DNA from: Mycolicibacterium chlorophenolicum
GTDB taxonomy: Bacteria > Actinomycetota > Actinomycetes > Mycobacteriales > Mycobacteriaceae
Length of the DNA stretch: 64,000 bases
Assembly: GCF_001044235.1 (NCBI RefSeq)
Contig: NZ_JYNL01000002.1
Coordinates: 1-64,000 of the forward strand
Direction of reading: 5' to 3'
Positions 27,599 to 36,037 of this stretch are shown in pieces. The notes below the pieces were generated by a model. The model did not search any database. It saw only the letters and a program-made list of their open reading frames with translations, and had not been told where the DNA came from. A program made the position numbers and the translations under genes. Position 1 is the first letter of the stretch; every line of letters begins with the position of its first letter.

Positions 27599-28129
27599 CA
27601 CCGGCCAGAACCGCCGGTAGGAAGGGGCGCCTGACCCCGGCAACCATGCGGCGGGCGGGCGTGGCTGCGTCGAGGTTCGCCGTGATCGACGTGATATCCG
27701 GCCGCACATCGTGTTCGGTGATGGCCGGATGGGTGGATGATGCTCGACCGCATAGCGAGGATGTTATGCCCCATCGGTGCCAACGGAGACGATGCCGCCG
27801 GCCGATCGCGCCGAGCAGTCTCACCTGACCGGTGCCCACAGATCGACAGGGATCGCGTACGCAACATCAGAAAGCGTCACAAAACCGATGCGGTGCGATT
27901 GAACGCGTCCCCGCCGATGAGTCGCTGCTCTCTGCCCGAGTGGCCGCGACGATGTCACCGACGGGTTCTTACAACCCGAATCGGCTCCCTCGACGACGCC
28001 ATCTCTCACGCCCGATCACATATCGGTTCTGGCTCGCGCACCTAGCTCAGCTTCTAAACCCACGACGACTCTGGCAGCTCGACAACGTCGCAACCCGCTG
28101 CACTCTCCGGTGACCCGTTGCGCAGGGCA

Positions 28130-28864
28130 CTATTCCAAGCGCCTCAGGAAGCTGATCGATATTTGATCGGCGGCAGGGTCTGTGGATGTGAGCAGTTCGT
28201 GGCCTCCGGAACCGATACACACCGTTGCCGCCTGTCCGTTGATCAGCGCCTGGTAGGCGCCACTGGCCGGCATGGCAAGTGTGCTGTCAACGTGTAGGCG
28301 GCCGTCGGCGCCTCGCGTCGCGGTGCGCTCAAGTGCTCCGCACATCAGCTGGGCCGCTTGCTCAACGTCGCCGCGGGCGACCAGGGCACGGATCCGGCTG
28401 GAGGAAACCACCTGTCCGGCCACCGTCGTCAGATCCACGACCTGAGTGTGTACGCCTGCCTGGGCGCGTAGCGTGTCGGGCGATCCGTGGGCGTTGGCTC
28501 CAAAACGGAAGTTCGCACCCACCGACACACGCTGAGGCCTTAGGCGCTGCAAGAGAACTCGGTCGATGAACTCTTCTGCGCCGAGTGTGGCCCACATCCG
28601 GTCGAAGGGAATCAGCACAATCTCGCTGACACCGAGAGTCGCTATCGTGGCAATGCGGCGGTGCAGGTCCATCAACAACTTGGGTGCACGCGTGGGTGCC
28701 AGCACAGATAGCGGATGGCGATCGAAAGTCAGCACCGTGTCGCATCCCTCGATGACTGCTCGATGACCACGGTGCACACCGTCGAAGAACCCGATGGCGA
28801 CGCCGGATCGTGGGCGTCGCTGCGCATCAGCGATCTTCACCACGCGTGGGCTGTTCGCGGTCAC
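28130..28864 (-). CDS. RibF-like FMN adenylyltransferase domain protein lacking the kinase domain
   Basis: The N-terminal two thirds match the FAD-synthetase domain of RibF: AIGFFDGVHRGHRAVI carries the HxGH-type nucleotidyltransferase motif, VGANFRFG is the flavin-side loop, and SSSRIRALVARGDVEQAAQLM matches the conserved C-terminal SS-x-IR element. Full RibF is about 310-330 residues and continues into a riboflavin-kinase barrel with the GFPTAN motif. Here only about 70 unfamiliar residues follow and no GFPTAN is seen. It may be a stand-alone FAD synthetase or a paralogue with another nucleotidyl-transfer role. The GTG start has a poor ribosome site. The 378-base gap to the divergent PPOX gene contains a 12-bp palindrome (28943-28954). 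Confidence 0.75.
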   Translation of the reverse strand: MTANSPRVVKIADAQRRPRSGVAIGFFDGVHRGHRAVIEGCDTVLTFDRHPLSVLAPTRAPKLLMDLHRRIATIATLGVSEIVLIPFDRMWATLGAEEFIDRVLLQRLRPQRVSVGANFRFGANAHGSPDTLRAQAGVHTQVVDLTTVAGQVVSSSRIRALVARGDVEQAAQLMCGALERTATRGADGRLHVDSTLAMPASGAYQALINGQAATVCIGSGGHELLTSTDPAADQISISFLRRLE

Positions 28865-29242
28865 CTCGAAACGGTATCGATTCGGTCGTTAACGGGCCGC
28901 GAACCAGGCGTGTGAACAGTCCGCACGCCGTTAGCGGCGCTGTGCGTGCACGCAACTGCGATAGATGCGGTGGAGATTCGTCGTGCATAGGTTCAACGGC
29001 GGCGGTCGCAACAGCCCAGCTTGCGGCGGATTCGCTGCAGCTTGTGCTGCGGATCGGGTGACCCGTGCCGTTACAGCCTCGCGAAATGGCCATGTCGTGC
29101 GCGATCAGCCTAAGCCGCTGTGATGGCCGATCACGCCCGGGTAACGCCCCTGGGAGAACACTCGCTGACACGGACCCAGGCCTTGTTAACCGTACTGTCT
29201 CCGGGGATCTGAGGAGCCGAGAGAGTGGAGAGCTGAGCGCAG

Positions 29243-29740
29243 GTGAATGCCGCTGAACGTCGTGAGTTTGTCCGTTCCCACCGGGCTGCCATTTTCGGAT
29301 ATAGCCGTAAGAAGGACGGGCCCTCGCTGACAGTCGTCTATTACGTCATGGATGGTGATGACATCCTGGTGTCGTCGACGACGCCGCGCTCGAAGACACG
29401 TGCGGTTGTGCGAAATCCGAAGATCTCGCTGTGTGTGCTGGATGAGAGCTGGCCGTTCGCATACCTGACGGTCTACTGCGATGCGACTGTCGATGCCACG
29501 GTGGAATCAGATTTGGATGCCGTTGTGTCCTTGTACAAGCGCATCTTCGGAACGATTCTTGGCCGCGAGTTTGACGATAGCGCCGCGCATGATGATGTGG
29601 TTGAGAAGGCTATCAAGGAAGAGCGTGTCGTTCTGCGCCTCAAGCCGTACGCGACGTTTATGACACCGCCACGCCCCATCACGAGCGAAGCCGATATTGC
29701 ACCCCTAGTACATCTTGAGAGCACGACCATGCCGTGGTAG
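29243..29740 (+). CDS. pyridoxamine-5'-phosphate-oxidase-fold protein, F420/flavin type
   Basis: This split-barrel protein of about 165 residues has RREFVRSHRAAIFGYSRKKDGPSLTVVYYVMDGDDILVSSTTPRSKTRAVVRNPKISLCVLDESWPFAYLTVYCDATVD. The KTR-x-RNP pattern is typical of the actinobacterial F420-binding and related families. It is distinct in sequence from the other PPOX protein at 21940-22359. The GTG at 29243 follows GGAGAG at a spacing of 10. A short possible gene follows 28 bases later. Likely a redox or cofactor-binding protein; the substrate is unknown. Confidence 0.83.
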   Translation: MNAAERREFVRSHRAAIFGYSRKKDGPSLTVVYYVMDGDDILVSSTTPRSKTRAVVRNPKISLCVLDESWPFAYLTVYCDATVDATVESDLDAVVSLYKRIFGTILGREFDDSAAHDDVVEKAIKEERVVLRLKPYATFMTPPRPITSEADIAPLVHLESTTMPW

Positions 29741-29768
29741 GGCGCGGATCTGGTGAAGGACACATTTG

Positions 29769-30059
29769 ATGGCCTGTGTGGCAACCGGCCTCGTCGGCGG
29801 CCTTGTTACCTACTTGATCAGCGCTCGTCACCGTCGCAGAGGTGGTGGTCAGCGCGATGTCGCGAACGTCGTGGTGTGCCGGTGGCGACGTTGTCACGGT
29901 CTTGACGCGGTCAACGCCGTTGATCTCGACGAAATTCTTGCGTTCGGTAGTGACTGGCTCGCCAGCGATCAGTTTCAGCTCGCTGGCTTGTTGCGCGACT
30001 TGCTTGTTGCCCCGGCTATTTCGAGTGTCAACGGCGCCCGAGCATTGAGCCGCTTCTGA
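29769..30059 (+). CDS. possible small protein, unrecognised
   Basis: A 96-residue frame starts at an ATG with AAGGA 8 bases upstream, directly after the PPOX gene. It begins with a short hydrophobic stretch (MACVATGLVGGLVTYLISA) followed by Arg-rich sequence. The opposite strand is also open for 166 codons, so coding on either strand is unproven. The remaining DNA between 30060 and 30380 shows nothing I can support. Confidence 0.22.
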   Translation: MACVATGLVGGLVTYLISARHRRRGGGQRDVANVVVCRWRRCHGLDAVNAVDLDEILAFGSDWLASDQFQLAGLLRDLLVAPAISSVNGARALSRF

Positions 30060-30380
30060 GGGTGCGGGATTAGTATCCAGGTGTAGATGGCACTCGTTCA
30101 CACGTGCACTATATCGACGAATTCGCGTGGCTCTACACCGTTGCGCGCACGTACCTGGTTGGTAAGCCATCTGCAACATTCGCGCCTCTAAGCACCTGCA
30201 TGTCGGCGATCGTCGTCTGGTGCGGGTTGCACCGATAAGTTGACGCTTTCGATTACGCGGTTCGCTGAGCCGGGTGATCGTGATTGATCGGCATGGAGGT
30301 TTGTCCTCGCCGGTTCGGCGTTCGGTAATGTCGTTGCGCCACGATGCTTTTGGCGCGTCAACGGTGAAGTCTCGGGGCCG

Positions 30381-30605
30381 CTAGGTCGTCCGGGGCCGGC
30401 GGGCTGGCTTGTCGTTCTTTCGACGCTTCTTTTGAAGTCGCCCGCTGTGCGGTTGTTCGAGCAGATCCGCCAGGCGGCGCTCTGTCATCGGCGCGCCGGT
30501 CCCGGTGACGAGGTAGCGGTACCAGACCTTTTCGGTTCTTGCAGCAGTGTCGAACACCGTGTTGGCGCGGTGGTCCTCGGCGAATTCGGCGTCCGTCTGT
30601 CGTTC
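30381..30605 (-). pseudogene. protein-like frame in phase after the YCII-type stop, possible gene fragment
   Basis: Immediately after the TAA of the YCII-type gene the same frame stays open for about 74 codons to a TAG at 30381-30383. It reads through segments such as TAARTEKVWYRYLVTGTG and ends in the basic tail LQKKRRKNDKPARRPRTT. It has coding-like composition but no good start (the first is GTG 30557). It may be the end of a lost gene or a C-terminal extension cut off by a nonsense codon. Confidence 0.25.
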
Positions 30606-30608
30606 GGA

Positions 30609-31004
30609 TTAGCTGAAGCCGAAGACGCCTTTGAGGAAGTTGATCTCAATTTGCATCGTGCCTTCGTTGAGCTGCCAGGGCACAATTCGGAAGGTGCGGA
30701 ATCCAAGGGCATGCATGGGATCTTGCATGGCCAGTGCATGCGCTTCCGCGGCGGTCTCGGCCCTGAATACGATCAGTCCGGTGGCCGAATAGGAGTAGTT
30801 TTCATCCAGGAATGGGCCAGCGACAAAGATCTTCTTGGCGGCTTCCATGTCAGCCAGCCATTGCTTGTGTTCGGGGACAGCTCCTTCGATGTCCTCCGGA
30901 CGGGAGGTCTCGACCAGGTCGGTGAAGCAGGCGAAGTAGACCTTCTGGGCTCCCGCATGGCGTTCGTCGGGACGAGCCTTCGCGTTCGGATCGCTGCTGC
31001 TCAT
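30609..31004 (-). CDS. YCII-related (YciI-like) protein
   Basis: This dimeric alpha-beta-barrel protein of 131 residues is of the YciI/YCII family. VYFACFTDLVETSRPEDIEGAVPEHKQWLADMEAAKKIFVAGPFLDENYSYSATGLIVFRAETAAEAHALAMQDPMHALGFRTFRIVPW contains the usual H-x-x-W/Y helix and the late DP-x-H motif. Family members often serve as small lyases or isomerases in aromatic or chloro-aromatic catabolism, or have no known role. AAGGAG lies 9 bases before the ATG. It follows a MarR-type gene on the same strand, with a perfect 7-bp dyad between, so the MarR protein probably represses it. Confidence 0.82.
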   Translation of the reverse strand: MSSSDPNAKARPDERHAGAQKVYFACFTDLVETSRPEDIEGAVPEHKQWLADMEAAKKIFVAGPFLDENYSYSATGLIVFRAETAAEAHALAMQDPMHALGFRTFRIVPWQLNEGTMQIEINFLKGVFGFS

Positions 31005-31049
31005 GTGTGGTTACTCCTTGGTGTTGGGTCTTGAGACGTTGTGGTGACC

Positions 31050-31069
31050 AACAACTCCCGCCAGTTGTT
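31050..31069. promoter_or_regulatory. MarR-operator candidate upstream of the YCII gene
   Basis: AACAACT-CCCGCC-AGTTGTT is a perfect 7-bp inverted repeat with a 6-base spacer. It lies about 45 bases before the YCII-type start and after the MarR stop. Size and symmetry match MarR-family sites. Confidence 0.5.
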
Positions 31070-31121
31070 CGGGGCCATAGCTTGCCTAGCCCGCGTTGAA
31101 AGACTGCCAGGTCAGCTCAAT

Positions 31122-31598
31122 TCACGATTCGGGGTAGGTGAAACGTGTCAGGAGTCTCATCAGCTGTTCGGGTTCGCCCGGCTTTAGGTGGGCGATCAGC
31201 ATGTCTGCGATGCTCTGGGCCTCGCAGTGGACCTCCTCGAAGACCTCTAGGCCGTCCTCGGTGATCTGTACCATCCATACTCGTCGATCACCTTCGACGC
31301 CTTCGCGCGTCACCAAACCGGCAGTCTCGAGATCGTCGATAGCGCGTCCCACGGCGGCCTTGTCGAACCCCGTCGCGGCGACAAGGTCACGTTGAAGCGT
31401 GGGTCCACGATCAGCCAACACGATTAGCATGGCGAAATGCCGCAGTTCCAACCCGAATGGCCGTACCGCCGCGGCTAGTTCACCGGCGGCGCGCAGATGG
31501 GCCCTTCGTAGCAGGAGACCCATCGCGAACGGTGACGCGTCCCCGGGACGGTTGGTCGCCCACTTGATCACCGACCGCTTCGCCACTCGCGCCATCAT
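31122..31598 (-). CDS. MarR-family transcriptional regulator
   Basis: This winged-helix repressor of about 158 residues has the recognition region GPTLQRDLVAATGFDKAAVGRAIDDLETAGLVTREGVEGDRRVWMVQITEDG, which contains the MarR wing pattern with the D-x-R motif. N- and C-terminal helices form the dimer interface. It precedes the YCII-type gene, with a candidate operator between them, and is divergent from lipA. It is unlike the second MarR protein at 54476-55033. Its ligand is unknown, but small phenolics are typical for the family. Confidence 0.87.
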   Translation of the reverse strand: MMARVAKRSVIKWATNRPGDASPFAMGLLLRRAHLRAAGELAAAVRPFGLELRHFAMLIVLADRGPTLQRDLVAATGFDKAAVGRAIDDLETAGLVTREGVEGDRRVWMVQITEDGLEVFEEVHCEAQSIADMLIAHLKPGEPEQLMRLLTRFTYPES

Positions 31599-31848
31599 GC
31601 CAGCATACCGTGATCACAGCATCCGATACCGTCTCATATGATTAGGTCTTCAAACGAACCGAGAGAACAGCGATCAAAGGCCGATGACGTGCGGCCGCAC
31701 ACCCCGTCGCCGCAGCGGCTGTGGAAGGCGCACGGGTGAGCCGTGTGTGCGATGTCGACCACAGCATCGTTTCGATCGCGTAGTCGATCCAGTGAGTGTG
31801 GGCACAGATGACCGCATCTGCGTGCGGCAGCCGGGTAGCATCGACGAT

Positions 31849-32781
31849 GTGACGATCGCGCCTGAAGGTCGAAAGCTGTTGCGTTTGGAGGTGCGCAACG
31901 CCGAGACGCCCATGGAGCGTAAGCCGCCGTGGATCAAGACCCGGGCCAGGATGGGCCCGGAGTACCAGGAACTCAAGGCGTTGGTGCGCCGCGAGGGTCT
32001 GCATACCGTGTGCGAGGAAGCCGGCTGCCCGAACATCTTCGAATGTTGGGAGGACCGTGAGGCTACGTTCCTGATCGGTGGTGAGCAGTGCACGCGGCGT
32101 TGTGACTTCTGCCAGATTGATACCGGCAAACCTGCCGAACTCGACCGTGACGAGCCGCGCCGGGTGGCTGAGAGCGTTCAGGCGATGGGGCTGCGCTATT
32201 CCACGGTGACTGGGGTGGCGCGTGACGATCTGCCCGATGGCGGTGCGTGGTTGTACGCCGAAGCCGTGCGCGCCATCAAGACGCTCAACCCTCACACCGG
32301 TGTGGAGTTGTTGATCCCGGATTTCAACGGTGACCCGGCGCTGCTGGAGCAGGTGTTCGAGGCGCACCCAGAAGTGTTGGCGCACAACGTGGAAACGGTG
32401 CCGCGAATCTTTAAGCGGATCCGTCCCGCGTTTCGCTACGGGCGTAGCCTCGCGGTCCTGACGGCTGCCCGCGACTACGGTTTGGTCACCAAGTCGAACC
32501 TGATTCTGGGCATGGGCGAGACGCCCGAGGAGGTGCGCACCGCGCTTCGCGATCTGTACGACGCGGGCTGCGACATTGTTACGATCACCCAGTACTTGCG
32601 GCCGTCGGTGCGCCACCATCCGGTCGAGCGGTGGGTCAAGCCCGAGGAGTTCGTTCAACATCAGCAGTTCGCGATGGGCCTCGGCTTCGCCGGAGTGCTG
32701 GCCGGTCCGCTGGTCCGGTCGTCGTATCGGGCTGGCAGGTTGTACATGCAGGCGGTCGCGTCGCGGCCTGCGGTGACCTGA
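31849..32781 (+). CDS. lipA: lipoyl synthase
   Basis: This radical-SAM lipoyl synthase of 310 residues inserts two sulfurs into octanoyl chains on E2 or glycine-cleavage H proteins. The auxiliary cluster motif is [12 protein letters not shown], and the SAM cluster motif is CTRRCDFC near residues 80-87 (C-x3-C-x2-C). The RSSY near the C-terminus supplies the conserved Ser ligand. The sequence runs nearly colinear with mycobacterial LipA, starting at a GTG ([21 protein letters not shown]). Unlike the usual mycobacterial arrangement, no lipB is adjacent; it stands alone, divergent from a MarR gene. It may therefore be a second lipA copy, perhaps supporting one-carbon (glycine cleavage) flux. Confidence 0.95.
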   Translation: MTIAPEGRKLLRLEVRNAETPMERKPPWIKTRARMGPEYQELKALVRREGLHTVCEEAGCPNIFECWEDREATFLIGGEQCTRRCDFCQIDTGKPAELDRDEPRRVAESVQAMGLRYSTVTGVARDDLPDGGAWLYAEAVRAIKTLNPHTGVELLIPDFNGDPALLEQVFEAHPEVLAHNVETVPRIFKRIRPAFRYGRSLAVLTAARDYGLVTKSNLILGMGETPEEVRTALRDLYDAGCDIVTITQYLRPSVRHHPVERWVKPEEFVQHQQFAMGLGFAGVLAGPLVRSSYRAGRLYMQAVASRPAVT

Positions 32782-32998
32782 CGGGATGGCGAACATTCCT
32801 GCTGGCCTAGGGATTTAGTGGTCATGCTCCTTTCGGGGCGAGTCTCTTGTGGCCGCTGCCAGCCGTGCATCCTTGCGTGTCGACCGGGCGTTTCGGATTC
32901 GTTAAAGAACCCGTAGTCCCCTCGCCGCGGTGCGGAGGATGCGCTCCATTCGTGGACAGCGGGTTCGGCCTGCCGAAGGCCGACCGCTGGACGTGGTG

Positions 32999-33253
32999 TT
33001 ATGGCCCGGTGGTGGGAGTGGTCGCCTCAGAGCTGTTGGTATTGAGTGGATTTGGGTCGGCCGGGGGCTGCTTCGTTAAGTCGATGTCGTGGTCGAGGTC
33101 GGGCATTACGGGCAGGAACGCGCACACTGGTATGAGGGTGGATCCGCATGGGTCTTGGGGTGAGGCCGCGGCCGGTGTGGCCGACGTTATCGCGACGCCT
33201 AGTGCTGCTGTCACCACTATCAGGCATCCACTGGTCGTGCGGTGTCGTGCCAT
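32999..33253 (-). CDS. small secreted protein of mycobacterial type
   Basis: This 84-residue protein has a clear signal peptide (MARHRTTSGCLIVVTAALG followed by VAITSATPAAASP). The mature part is short and Pro/Asp-rich with one possible disulfide (DPCGSTLIPVCAFLP). AAGGA lies 11 bases before the ATG at 33253. It is downstream of the MPT51-like gene on the same strand, at the distal end of the mce gene group, and is probably a cell-envelope or exported factor. No function is known to me. The 217 bases between it and lipA hold nothing evident. Confidence 0.6.
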   Translation of the reverse strand: MARHRTTSGCLIVVTAALGVAITSATPAAASPQDPCGSTLIPVCAFLPVMPDLDHDIDLTKQPPADPNPLNTNSSEATTPTTGP

Positions 33254-33342
33254 AGCCGTCTTTTTCCTTTGGCCTGGACTTGGTGATGGGCTGAAGGTGT
33301 ATTCGAGTTGGGGCTGCATGGGCGGCTCGGTTTTTGGTTACC

Positions 33343-34224
33343 TTATTTGATGGAGTTGGTGAGATCTGGTGTCATCGCGGCGAGTTGGCGCGACCAGTTT
33401 GGCCAGTCGTGATTGCCGGTGGATGGTATGTCGAAGTGGCCGTTGTGTCCTCCGATGCTGCGGTAGTGGTCGTAGAAGGCGCGGTTGCTGCCTTGAGCTT
33501 GGTCGCAATAGCCCAGCATCGCGGCGGGATCGCTGCATGTGAGTGTGGCCGGGCTGAAGACCCACAGGCGAGTGTTGTTGTCTACCAGCAGCTGCGCGTG
33601 TGCGTCGGGGTCATGCCACTTCCACCGGCCAAGCTGGGGCAGTCCCCACATGTTGCGGGTGTCCACGCCGCCGAATTGCTGCATGCCGGCGGTGATCGCG
33701 CCGTTGAGTGTGGTGTTTGACGGGGTGAGGAAGCCTGACATGGAGCCGGCGTAGCGGAATCGGTCGGGGTGGAAGGCTGCCAGCGTGAGTGCGGCGGTGC
33801 CGCCTTGCGCGGCTCCCACGATCGCATGCCCGCCCGGTGACTGGCCTTTGTTGGCGGCCAGCCAGTTTGGTAACTCGTCGGATAGGAACGTCTCCCATTG
33901 GCGGCTTCCGTCCTGTTCCCAGTTGGTATAGAGGCTGTAGGCGCCGCTCGCTGGCGCGGCCACCGACACGCCGGTGCCGGCCAGCGTCGACATGGCGTTG
34001 CCGGCGGTGACCCAGTTGCTGACGGTGTCGCCGGCGTTGAAGGCGTCGAGCAGGTACACCGTGTGGGGGCCGCCGGCCATGTATGCGACTGGGATGTCGC
34101 GGCCCATGGCGGCTGAGGGCACCATGAGGTACTCGGTTGTGGCGGCTTTTGCTTGCACGGCTGTCCATAGGCATAGCCCGAGCACGGCTGCAAAAATTGC
34201 CCGCAGCAGCACCGCGTGTTTCAT
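33343..34224 (-). CDS. fbpD: MPT51/FbpD-like antigen-85 family protein without catalytic Ser
   Basis: This secreted alpha/beta-fold protein of 293 residues has an N-terminal signal (AIFAAVLGLCLWTAVQAKA). It is strongly similar to MPT51: YLMVPSAAMGRDIPVAYMAGGPHTVYLLDAFNAG, GGHAIVGAAQGGTAALTLAAFHPDRF, SMSGFLTPSNTTLNGAI, QLGRWKWHDP and GGHNGHFD. In mycolyltransferases (FbpA-C) the elbow is GxSxG; here, as in MPT51, it is G-A-A-Q-G, so mycolyl transfer is not expected. MPT51 binds fibronectin and possibly trehalose-type ligands. It follows the mce operon and its accessory genes on the same strand, which suggests a cell-wall role linked to lipid handling. Confidence 0.9.
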   Translation of the reverse strand: MKHAVLLRAIFAAVLGLCLWTAVQAKAATTEYLMVPSAAMGRDIPVAYMAGGPHTVYLLDAFNAGDTVSNWVTAGNAMSTLAGTGVSVAAPASGAYSLYTNWEQDGSRQWETFLSDELPNWLAANKGQSPGGHAIVGAAQGGTAALTLAAFHPDRFRYAGSMSGFLTPSNTTLNGAITAGMQQFGGVDTRNMWGLPQLGRWKWHDPDAHAQLLVDNNTRLWVFSPATLTCSDPAAMLGYCDQAQGSNRAFYDHYRSIGGHNGHFDIPSTGNHDWPNWSRQLAAMTPDLTNSIK

Positions 34225-34315
34225 TGGGCCGTCCCTTCGTTGGTTGTTCGGGTTTGACCCGGCCGGCAGCTTCCGTCGGCGCTGGTCGAGGGTGATGTGA
34301 TTGAGGGGCTGGGAG

Positions 34316-34963
34316 TCACGCTGGCGGATAGGCCGGTGGCGGGTAGACGCCGCGCAGGATCCAGGCGAGCCAGTTGGTGCCGTACTCGAGTTCGTCGCTG
34401 GCGTCGTAGTCGGGGTTGGGGTCGATTCCTGTTCCATTCGGCGGGCTCTGGCTGACTGCTGAGGTTTGCGGCAGCGTCTCGGTGGGCTGCCCGTAGACGG
34501 CGACGACGACGGTGCGGTCGGGGCTGTTTTCGCTCCAGACGCCGACTGCGGTGTTGGCGCAGTTGGTCATGATGGCGTGGTAGTCGGGGTTGTCGTACCA
34601 CTGGTTGATCAGTTCGAGGCCGCTGATCGCCAGGGCGGGGTTGATCGCGACGGTCTCGGCGACGGCGCCGTGAAAGCCGGCAGCGGTGGCGCGGTCCTGG
34701 GGTGTGGACCCGTCGGAGCCGATGTCGCCGTTGAGGCTGCGGTTGTTGAGGACGTCGACGGTGTGCCATTGGGCGGCTAGTCGTAACTGTGCGTTCGCTT
34801 TGACGTCGTTGGTGCATCCGGCCTGGTGTTGGGCGGCGTAGATGTCGGCGATGACGCTGTTGTTGAGTCGGTTGTTGTCTGCGTGGGCGGTCGGTGCGGT
34901 TGCGGCCAGTACCGCGCTCATACCGACGGCGAGTATCGCCCCTAGTGGTGATAGTGCCGACAT
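34316..34963 (-). CDS. secreted CAP/SCP-domain protein
   Basis: This 215-residue protein has an N-terminal signal sequence ending at TAHADNN and one CAP domain: NNSVIADIYAAQHQAGC, LRLAAQWHTVDVLNN, GFHGAVAETVAINPALAISGLELINQWYDNPDYHAIMTNCANTAVGVWSE. The H, E and second H of the CAP tetrad can be placed on this order. Mycobacterial CAP proteins are exported and poorly understood. GGAGG stands 5 bases before the ATG. It sits between the DUF732 and MPT51-like genes, all on one strand, as part of the group following mceF. Confidence 0.83.
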   Translation of the reverse strand: MSALSPLGAILAVGMSAVLAATAPTAHADNNRLNNSVIADIYAAQHQAGCTNDVKANAQLRLAAQWHTVDVLNNRSLNGDIGSDGSTPQDRATAAGFHGAVAETVAINPALAISGLELINQWYDNPDYHAIMTNCANTAVGVWSENSPDRTVVVAVYGQPTETLPQTSAVSQSPPNGTGIDPNPDYDASDELEYGTNWLAWILRGVYPPPAYPPA

Positions 34964-34990
34964 CGGTACCTCCGTGCGTGCTGGGGCCAG

Positions 34991-35353
34991 TTAGGGTGTG
35001 GGCGGTTGGTAGTGGGCTGCGGAGTTGCGCAGCTGCCAGATCTGCGCTGGGCACAGTTCATTGGCCGCTTGGGTGATCAGATACGACGCTTGGTACTCAT
35101 CGGGATTGTTGAAGTCGCTTTTTACGGCGGTCATGACTTCGGCATAGCTTTGACCGGAACTGATGCGCGCGCATAGTCCGCGCCCGTAGGCGATGGCGTC
35201 GTCTGCGCTGCGGAAGTTATATCCCGGTCGCACGGTGACGTTGACCAGATAGGCGACGGTATCTGCCTGTGCCGGCGGTGATCCGAGGAGCGCGGCAAGA
35301 GCCAGCCCGGCGACGTGCAGGCCAAGGACTGTGGCGGTTGTCGGTGTGTTCAT
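34991..35353 (-). CDS. DUF732-type small secreted protein
   Basis: This 120-residue protein has a signal peptide (VAGLALAALLGSPPAQA) and the DUF732 pattern DTVAYLVNVTVRPGYNFRSADDAIAYGRGLCARISSGQSYAEVM, followed by YLITQAANELCPAQI with the second Cys of the presumed disulfide. AAGGA lies 8 bases before the ATG at 35353. DUF732 proteins are common and numerous in mycobacteria, with no established function. It lies within the string of exported proteins after the mce operon, 17 bases from the Mas-type gene upstream. Confidence 0.85.
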   Translation of the reverse strand: MNTPTTATVLGLHVAGLALAALLGSPPAQADTVAYLVNVTVRPGYNFRSADDAIAYGRGLCARISSGQSYAEVMTAVKSDFNNPDEYQASYLITQAANELCPAQIWQLRNSAAHYQPPTP

Positions 35354-35370
35354 GTGCTGAGTCCTTGCCG

Positions 35371-36006
35371 TCACACCGGTGTGAAGTCCGAGATGAGCCA
35401 CTGGTTGCCGATCTTGTCCAGCGTCACCTTCACACTTGAGGCGCTACTGCTGGGAGTGCCGCCGCCGGCGGTGATGGTTTGGTCGACGAATACCAGCACC
35501 TGCGCGTGGTTGGCGGTGGCTGATATCGAGGCGGCGGCGGGCACTGTTGCCGTTGCTGAGATTTGTTTCTGCTGGGCGCCGGGGATGACGACATCGTGGA
35601 TCAGGGAGCTGTAGGAGTCGCGGAACGTGCCGGTGAGCCTTTCGCGGGCGGCGTTGAGTTGCTTGTCGGCTGTGGCCGCCTGGTAGGACAGCAACGCGAT
35701 GGTGCTTTCGGTGGCCGCGGCCACGGACTGGGTGCGCGCGGTGGCCGTGTCGCTGGCCGATTGGTATTGCCATTTCAGGTAGCCCGCACCCAGCGCCAGT
35801 GTAAGGGCCAGTGCTGGTAGCAGCCCGTAGGCGAGAAGACGGCCCCAGCGCAGGCGTGGTCTGGGTCGGCGCGTAACTGGCGCCTCGTCGCTGGCGGCTG
35901 GATCATCGTGTGGGTCATCGGATGGCGCAGCCTCAGCGTCGGTCTCGGCCGCCGTCGTTTCGTCCGCGTCGATGCCGGTGGTGTCATTGCCGGTCGCAGC
36001 AATCAT
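35371..36006 (-). CDS. Mce-associated membrane protein (Mas type)
   Basis: This protein of about 211 residues has an acidic disordered N-terminus (to about residue 50), one transmembrane helix (LLAYGLLPALALTLALGAGYLKW) and an extracytoplasmic NTF2-like domain ending VKVTLDKIGNQWLISDFTPV. Mas proteins stabilise Mce complexes and help lipid import. The ATG at 36006 follows AAAGG at a spacing of 9. It is paired with the longer Mas-type gene just upstream, and both follow mceF, the normal arrangement of mce operons. Confidence 0.88.
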   Translation of the reverse strand: MIAATGNDTTGIDADETTAAETDAEAAPSDDPHDDPAASDEAPVTRRPRPRLRWGRLLAYGLLPALALTLALGAGYLKWQYQSASDTATARTQSVAAATESTIALLSYQAATADKQLNAARERLTGTFRDSYSSLIHDVVIPGAQQKQISATATVPAAASISATANHAQVLVFVDQTITAGGGTPSSSASSVKVTLDKIGNQWLISDFTPV

Positions 36007-36037
36007 GGTCACCTGCCTTTCGTTGGGCTATGGGTCG

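Noticed and set aside
25152..27620. An 822-codon plus-strand open frame opposite the P-type ATPase
   Set aside because: It is the mirror of a high-GC coding gene; its product is Ser/Arg-rich without motifs, while the minus strand shows every P-type ATPase signature.
27599..28129. Magnesium riboswitch upstream of the MgtA-type ATPase
   Set aside because: The region is in the right place, but I could not trace the conserved M-box elements.
28943..28954. TGCGTGCACGCA palindrome as another island operator
   Set aside because: The half-site resembles the MarR palindrome but the centre is two bases shorter, so it would not fit the same protein.
29679..30179. A 166-codon minus-strand frame opposite the PPOX tail and the gap after it
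   Set aside because: No ribosome site or recognisable domain, and its 3' end overlaps a secure gene.
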